A stretch of 9,507 nucleotides of DNA from CAZMHJ01 sp964566075. GTDB lineage: Bacteria; Patescibacteriota; Saccharimonadia; Saccharimonadales; CAIOMD01. Within the stretch, counting starts at the first letter, position 1. Every line of letters starts with the position of its first letter. The notes below the pieces were generated by a model, which worked only from the letters and a program-made list of their open reading frames with translations, was not told the DNA's origin and ran no database searches. The translations under genes were made by a program, and so were the position numbers. This document shows, one piece after another, positions 5,601 to 9,507 of this stretch. The stretch spans positions 1 to 9,507 of the forward strand of contig CAZMHJ010000035.1 of the NCBI GenBank assembly GCA_964566075.1, read 5' to 3'.

Positions 5601-6705
5601 ATAAGCCTTTTTTACCTGGCTCTTTTTGGAATTCTTCTAGTAGTTCTTTTTGGCGCTTGCTGAGCTTAGTTGGCGTTGCAACGTCTAGCGTGACGATGTG
5701 CGCACCACGGCTTTCACCTTTAAGGTGTGGCACACCATGGCCAGACAGTTTAAAGTCGCTACCACTTTGCGTACCAGCAGGTACTTTTATCGTAATAATG
5801 CCATCTACCGTATCTACTTTTAGTTCACCACCAAGTGCGGCGGTTACCATATCGACAGATTCGTGGCTCAGAATTAAATCACCTTCGCGCGTGAACTTTT
5901 TGTGCGATTTCACCCGTACGTGTACATATAAATCACCCTTAGGGCCATTTAGAATTGCTTCGCCGTATTCACGCAAACGAATCGTTGCGCCATCATCAAT
6001 ACCTGCCGGGATCTTAAGCTCTACTTTTTGCTCTTTGCGCTTTACACCTTTACCACCACATACACTACAAGCTTTTTCGGGTTTTTTACCGCTTCCATGG
6101 CAGTCTGGACAGCGTTGTGCTTGCTGGATGTTGCCTAAAATAGTACGGGTAACGGTAACAACTTGGCCACTACCCTTACAGGTTGGACAAGTTACGAGTT
6201 CGTGACCTGGTTCTGCTCCATTACCTTTACAGTGTTCACATTCGGCTTCTACGTTAAGTTTTAGCGTTTTTTCTACGCCAAAAACGGCTTCTTCGAATGT
6301 TAAATCAATAATAGTTTCGATATCACGGCCACGGCGAGCTTGTTGGCGTTGTTGACCACCGCCAAAAAAACTACCAAACATGTCACCTAAATCACCAAAA
6401 TCAAAGTTAATGTTTTGACCATTAAAATTAAAGCCCTGGCCGTTAAAGTCGTAGGCTCCGCCACCATAGCCCGGGCCACCACTATTACCGCCAACACCCG
6501 CGTGACCAAATTGATCGTAGCGTTTGCGTTTTTCGGTATCTTTTAAGACTTCATATGCCTCGTTGATTTCTTTGAACTTGGTTTCGTCACCGCCTTCTTT
6601 ATCGGGGTGATGGAGCACAGCTAATCGGCGGAACGCTTTTTTAATTTCGTCCGCCGATGCGTCTTTGGAGACGCCAAGTACTTCGTAATAGTCACGCTTA
6701 CTCAT
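5593..6705 (-). CDS. dnaJ: Chaperone DnaJ (Hsp40), full length
   Basis: DnaJ delivers unfolded clients to DnaK and stimulates its ATPase in the cytoplasm. This is a type I protein of 370 residues with all parts: a J-domain (about 1-68) with HPD at 33-35, a Gly/Phe-rich linker (about 69-118) with many Gly, Asn and Gln, and a zinc-binding region with four CxxCxGxG repeats starting at Cys156, Cys173, Cys199 and Cys213. The C-terminal client-binding domains follow (about 221-355). The ATG at 6705 overlaps the end of the 78-residue gene by 8 nt and has a strong AAGGAAG ribosome binding site 4 nt upstream. A perfect hairpin at 6726-6753 lies just before this site and may influence dnaJ expression. 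It is the last gene of the grpE-dnaK-dnaJ set. Confidence 0.98.
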   Translation of the reverse strand: MSKRDYYEVLGVSKDASADEIKKAFRRLAVLHHPDKEGGDETKFKEINEAYEVLKDTEKRKRYDQFGHAGVGGNSGGPGYGGGAYDFNGQGFNFNGQNINFDFGDLGDMFGSFFGGGQQRQQARRGRDIETIIDLTFEEAVFGVEKTLKLNVEAECEHCKGNGAEPGHELVTCPTCKGSGQVVTVTRTILGNIQQAQRCPDCHGSGKKPEKACSVCGGKGVKRKEQKVELKIPAGIDDGATIRLREYGEAILNGPKGDLYVHVRVKSHKKFTREGDLILSHESVDMVTAALGGELKVDTVDGIITIKVPAGTQSGSDFKLSGHGVPHLKGESRGAHIVTLDVATPTKLSKRQKELLEEFQKEPGKKGLFN

Positions 6706-6934
6706 TTATCTTCCTTAGTTTTGGGAAAATGACTTCTTTGAGGAAGTCATTTTCTTTAGGTGGTATTGGTTTTTCGAATATTGACTCGTCTGGCAACAGG
6801 TAATAGGTTGCTCCGTTACTTTGGAATTCCCAAAAAATAATTGGGCTATCCTCAAAAGTATTCGTTGACACCTCTATATCGGTATGGAATTTTCCTTTCA
6901 GAAAATCACTTGCATCAGACGAATGGTGAAGCAT
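6698..6934 (-). CDS. Unknown 78-residue protein between dnaK and dnaJ
   Basis: I do not recognise this protein. It starts 5 nt after the dnaK stop and its last codons overlap the dnaJ start by 8 nt, so it is embedded in the chaperone operon and probably co-translated. It has no signal peptide or membrane segment. The middle (about residues 30-53) has alternating hydrophobic and polar residues (FWEFQSNGATYYLLPDESIF), suggesting a small beta sheet. The end is a charged, probably helical segment (KENDFLKEVIF then PKLRKINE). The ribosome binding site is weak (a purine-rich run at the end of dnaK). Tight packing and the absence of a better frame support it as a real gene. A role as a co-chaperone or regulator is conceivable only from position. 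Confidence 0.7.
   Translation of the reverse strand: MLHHSSDASDFLKGKFHTDIEVSTNTFEDSPIIFWEFQSNGATYYLLPDESIFEKPIPPKENDFLKEVIFPKLRKINE
6726..6753. repeat. Perfect 11-bp hairpin just upstream of dnaJ
   Basis: The plus strand reads AAAATGACTTC (6726-6736), a 6-nt loop, then GAAGTCATTTT (6743-6753): an exact 11-bp inverted repeat. In the minus-strand mRNA it lies within the last codons of the 78-residue gene, about 9 nt before the dnaJ ribosome binding site and 20 nt before its ATG. The stem ends in four U, so it partly resembles an intrinsic terminator, but CCC follows directly. Likely roles are attenuation, RNA processing between dnaK and dnaJ, or temperature-sensitive control of dnaJ. Confidence 0.75.
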
Positions 6935-6939
6935 GATTA

Positions 6940-8841
6940 CTACTTTTCTTTCTTGTCGGAGTCTTTTTCGTCGACAACTTCGCCTTCTACAGGGCCGTCT
7001 TCTTTTTTGGCTTCGTCTGCCTTTGCTTCGCCAGCATCTGCTGACTCGTACAATTTAGCGCCGATAGGCATGATTTTATCGGTTAGTTCTTTACCAGCTT
7101 TTTCAAGCTCTTCTTTATCAGTACTTTCAACCTTGCCCTGCGCCTCTTTAATGGCTTCTTCTAGGGTCTTTTTGTCATCTTCGGTAATCTTATCGCCATT
7201 ATCGTCTTTAAGCTTCTGGGCTTGGTAAATTGCGTTTTCTAGCTGGTTACGGGCATCGACGGCTTCGCGCTTCTTCTTATCGGCTTCTGCATTAGCTTCG
7301 GCTTCTTTTTGCGCCTTTTCAACATCTTCTTTGCTTAGGTTACCGCTGTTCTGAATAGTAATACTTTGCTCTTTGCCAGTGCCTTTATCTTTTGCAGTAA
7401 CGTTTAGAATACCGTTTGCATCGATATTAAAGGTAACTTCGATTTGTGGAATACCACGCGGCGCAGGAGCAATACCATCTAAGATAAAGCGGCCAAGGCT
7501 CTTGTTATCGTTCGCCATTTCGCGTTCGCCCTGCAAAACGTGAATTTCAACTTGTGGCTGATTATCTGCAGCAGTACTAAAGGTTTCGCTCTTGCTGGTT
7601 GGGATAGTTGTATTACGCTCGATAAGTTTAGTGCTTACGCCACCCATGGTTTCGATACCAAGGCTTAATGGGGTGACGTCTAGTAACAACACGTCTTTCA
7701 CGTCACCAGCGAGCACACCACCCTGGATAGCTGCGCCCACGGCAACAACTTCGTCTGGGTTTACACCCTTCATTGGTTCTTGGCCAAATATTTGCTTAAC
7801 TTTTTCTTGCACGCTAGGCATACGAGTCATACCACCAACCAAAATCACGGCGTTAATGTCGCTTGCCTTAAGGCCAGCGTCTTTAAGTGCCTTTTCACAT
7901 GGTTCTGCAGTGCGATCAACCAAATCACCAACGAGGCTTTCTAGCTTCGCGCGGGTTAACTTAGTCTCAAAGTGAACTGGGCCATCTGCGGTTGCAGTCA
8001 AGAATGGTAGGTTAATGGTTACTTCGTTAGTAGTACTAAGTTCAATCTTGGCCTTTTCGGCTTCGTCACGCAAACGTTGCATAGCAGCTTTGTCATCAGT
8101 GATATCAATGCCGTTTTCTTTCTTAAATTCATCAAGTAGGTGGTTTACAATTGCACGGTCAAAGTCGGCACCACCAAGGTGTGTATCACCATTCGTACTC
8201 TTTACTTCGAACACGCCATCACCGAGCTCAAGGATAGATACGTCAAATGTACCACCACCAAGGTCGTATACGGCGATTTTTTCGTCTTTACCACCCTTAT
8301 CTAGACCGTAGGCTAGTGCTGCAGCAGTTGGTTCGTTAATAATGCGCTTAACTTCTAGGCCAGCAATTTTACCGGCATCTTTGGTTGCTTGGCGCTGTGC
8401 GTCATCAAAATATGCAGGCACGGTAATAACAGCCTCGCTAATACTTTGACCCAAAAAGGCTTCGGCATCTGCTTTAAGCTTGCTAAGCACCATTGCACTC
8501 AGCTCTTCGGGGCTGTAGCTTTTATCACCCATGACAACCTTAACGCTGTCGCCAGATTTCTCCATCTTGTAGCCCATAAGCTTAATATCGCGCTGAACTT
8601 CTTTATCTTCCCAGCGACGACCAATAAGACGCTTCATTTCGTAAACGGTCTTTTCTGGATTTGTCACAGATTGGCGTCGGGCTAATTGGCCAACTAAGCG
8701 TTCGCCACCTTTATTAACTGCAACCACGCTAGGTGTGGTGCGATTACCTTCTGTATTTGCAATAATTTCTGGTTTGCCACCTTCCATTACTGCCATTGCA
8801 CTGTTAGTTGTACCTAAGTCGATTCCTAAAATTTTACCCAT
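6940..8841 (-). CDS. dnaK: Chaperone DnaK (Hsp70), full length
   Basis: DnaK is the ATP-driven cytoplasmic Hsp70 that binds exposed hydrophobic segments of unfolded proteins. The 633-residue protein has the N-terminal nucleotide-binding domain (about 1-382) with GIDLGTTNSAMAV (6-18), NEPTAAALAYG (169-179), DLGGGTFD (193-200) and VGGMTRMPS (335-343). The hydrophobic linker DVLLLDVTPLSLG (383-395), the substrate-binding beta domain (about 396-503) and a helical lid follow. The tail is acidic and ends near EVVDEK, in place of the usual EEVKD-type end. The ATG lies 2 nt after the preceding stop, with an AAAGGA ribosome binding site. No CIRCE element can be seen because the upstream operon start is outside the window. 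Confidence 0.99.
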   Translation of the reverse strand: MGKILGIDLGTTNSAMAVMEGGKPEIIANTEGNRTTPSVVAVNKGGERLVGQLARRQSVTNPEKTVYEMKRLIGRRWEDKEVQRDIKLMGYKMEKSGDSVKVVMGDKSYSPEELSAMVLSKLKADAEAFLGQSISEAVITVPAYFDDAQRQATKDAGKIAGLEVKRIINEPTAAALAYGLDKGGKDEKIAVYDLGGGTFDVSILELGDGVFEVKSTNGDTHLGGADFDRAIVNHLLDEFKKENGIDITDDKAAMQRLRDEAEKAKIELSTTNEVTINLPFLTATADGPVHFETKLTRAKLESLVGDLVDRTAEPCEKALKDAGLKASDINAVILVGGMTRMPSVQEKVKQIFGQEPMKGVNPDEVVAVGAAIQGGVLAGDVKDVLLLDVTPLSLGIETMGGVSTKLIERNTTIPTSKSETFSTAADNQPQVEIHVLQGEREMANDNKSLGRFILDGIAPAPRGIPQIEVTFNIDANGILNVTAKDKGTGKEQSITIQNSGNLSKEDVEKAQKEAEANAEADKKKREAVDARNQLENAIYQAQKLKDDNGDKITEDDKKTLEEAIKEAQGKVESTDKEELEKAGKELTDKIMPIGAKLYESADAGEAKADEAKKEDGPVEGEVVDEKDSDKKEK

Positions 8842-8843
8842 AA

Positions 8844-9386
8844 TTATTGTCCTTTCTTGTACGTTCTTCCTAATCTATTAGTTCTTGCTATGCCTTGGAT
8901 AATTCTGAGCTCTCTGATTTCACGTTCGATTACCGCAAGTTCTTCGAGCCGCTCAGATGTCTGCTGAATGATATCTTCGAGCTCATCGTCAGGGATGGTT
9001 TCCATCCTTTGTCTCATGTATTCGAACCGCCACATTTCGAGAAATCCTTGACGTTCTGCAGTAGTTGGTAGCCTATCAAGCTTATTTTGCTCTTTAATCT
9101 CATCGTCTGTTGGAACTCCAGGAAATGTCTCTGGATTCGAATGAAAAAGTGCTTTAAACGTATCAGTTGCAGTTGTTATGCTATCTCTTGCCTCTGCATA
9201 AATGCGGTCAATATCTTCTTCAGATATTTCTTCTGCCAAAGCTAAGCCGTATAACTCTCCGATAAGGTCACCCTTTTCATCGTCAGAAGTCGATGTGTCA
9301 CCAAGTACGGTATCGAATGCATTGAATAATGCTTGTTCTTTTTCTACATCTGTTTCTGGTGCAGATTCAAAGTAGATTTCGCTCAT
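8844..9386 (-). CDS. Unknown acidic helical 180-residue protein between grpE and dnaK
   Basis: I do not recognise this protein. It is rich in Glu and Asp over most of its length and ends in a basic segment (about residues 166-179). No signal peptide or membrane helix is visible. Secondary structure looks mostly helical, and residues about 130-165 have the heptad-like spacing of a coiled coil (ELEDIIQQTSERLEELAVI and onward). The start ATG shares one base with the grpE stop (TAATG), and a GAGGGA ribosome binding site lies upstream at good spacing. It ends 2 nt before dnaK. This placement between a nucleotide exchange factor and its Hsp70 suggests a function tied to the chaperone system, but the sequence does not show which. 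It is not a second GrpE: the RPAMV signature is absent here and present in the upstream gene. Confidence 0.8.
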   Translation of the reverse strand: MSEIYFESAPETDVEKEQALFNAFDTVLGDTSTSDDEKGDLIGELYGLALAEEISEEDIDRIYAEARDSITTATDTFKALFHSNPETFPGVPTDDEIKEQNKLDRLPTTAERQGFLEMWRFEYMRQRMETIPDDELEDIIQQTSERLEELAVIEREIRELRIIQGIARTNRLGRTYKKGQ

Positions 9387-9507
9387 TACACATTCCCTCG
9401 CACTACTTGGACCATTGCCGGACGGATAATAGTGTCATCAAACTGGTAGCCTGTCTGTAAAACTGCGGCTATCACCTCTGTGTCACCATCACCTTCGCCC
9501 ATACTGA
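9386..9507 (-). CDS. grpE: GrpE nucleotide exchange factor, C-terminal fragment
   Basis: Only the last 39 complete codons are visible; the gene continues past the right edge. They read through a GEGDGDTEVIAAVLQTGYQF segment, then DDTIIRPAMVQV, and stop at TAA (9388-9386). This matches the C-terminal beta domain of GrpE, which ends with the conserved GY...D...LRPAMV strand and contacts the DnaK nucleotide-binding domain to drive ADP release. The stop overlaps the next start as TAATG, so translation of the 180-residue protein is probably coupled. Although short, the RPAMV signature together with dnaK and dnaJ downstream makes the call safe. Confidence 0.92.
   Translation of the reverse strand, partial: SMGEGDGDTEVIAAVLQTGYQFDDTIIRPAMVQVVRGNV

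Noticed and set aside
5657..6205. Long open frame (182 codons) on the plus strand opposite dnaJ
   Set aside because: It lies wholly antisense to well-conserved dnaJ, its product is low-complexity Ser/Pro/Leu-rich, and it has no supporting context; a shadow of codon usage.
6884..7228. Plus-strand frame opposite the end of dnaK and its downstream neighbour
   Set aside because: Ser/Pro-rich translation antisense to two minus-strand genes with no ribosome binding site or family resemblance; a shadow of the Glu/Lys/Asp-rich DnaK tail.

Overview
All recognisable genes in this window lie on the minus strand, packed with short gaps or overlaps, and read from the right end to the left. The organism looks like a member of the Patescibacteria (Candidate Phyla Radiation), with Saccharibacteria (TM7) my best guess. 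This is an inference from compact one-strand layout, small orphan membrane proteins, unknown genes inserted in a chaperone operon, and the style of the DnaK/DnaJ sequences; no phylogenetic marker was tested. The standard genetic code fits: TAA, TAG and TGA all appear as stops and conserved genes run unbroken.

Region 1 (about 9507 to 5593) is a heat-shock chaperone operon: the C-terminal end of grpE, an unknown acidic 180-residue protein, dnaK, an unknown 78-residue protein, and dnaJ. Junctions are tight: TAATG between grpE and the first unknown, 2 nt before dnaK, 5 nt after it, and an 8-nt overlap into dnaJ. Both unknowns are therefore probably co-translated with the Hsp70 machine. A perfect 11-bp hairpin lies inside the second unknown, just before the dnaJ ribosome binding site.

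Region 2 (5592 to 4819) holds a lone class I glutamine amidotransferase followed after 1 nt by a 36-residue single-pass membrane peptide. A plausible promoter overlaps the end of dnaJ.

Region 3 (4768 to 1088) is the most interesting part. It has three consecutive genes: a DUF1704/MATCAP-like zinc carboxypeptidase, a fusion of a RimB-like retropepsin (PF05618) with a RimK-like ATP-grasp ligase, and a full-length RimK. RimK-type enzymes add amino acids to protein C-termini, while RimB-like proteases and MATCAP carboxypeptidases remove them. The set reads as a writer/eraser module for C-terminal tails. The substrate is not visible here.

Region 4 (1128 to 1) has a membrane-anchored DUF192 protein overlapping the end of rimK by 41 nt, a multi-pass membrane protein with a His/Lys-rich tail, and a tRNA-Lys (anticodon TTT) cut by the window edge, with its own promoter. 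No mobile element, CRISPR array or rRNA was seen, and no gene-free stretch exceeds 300 bases.
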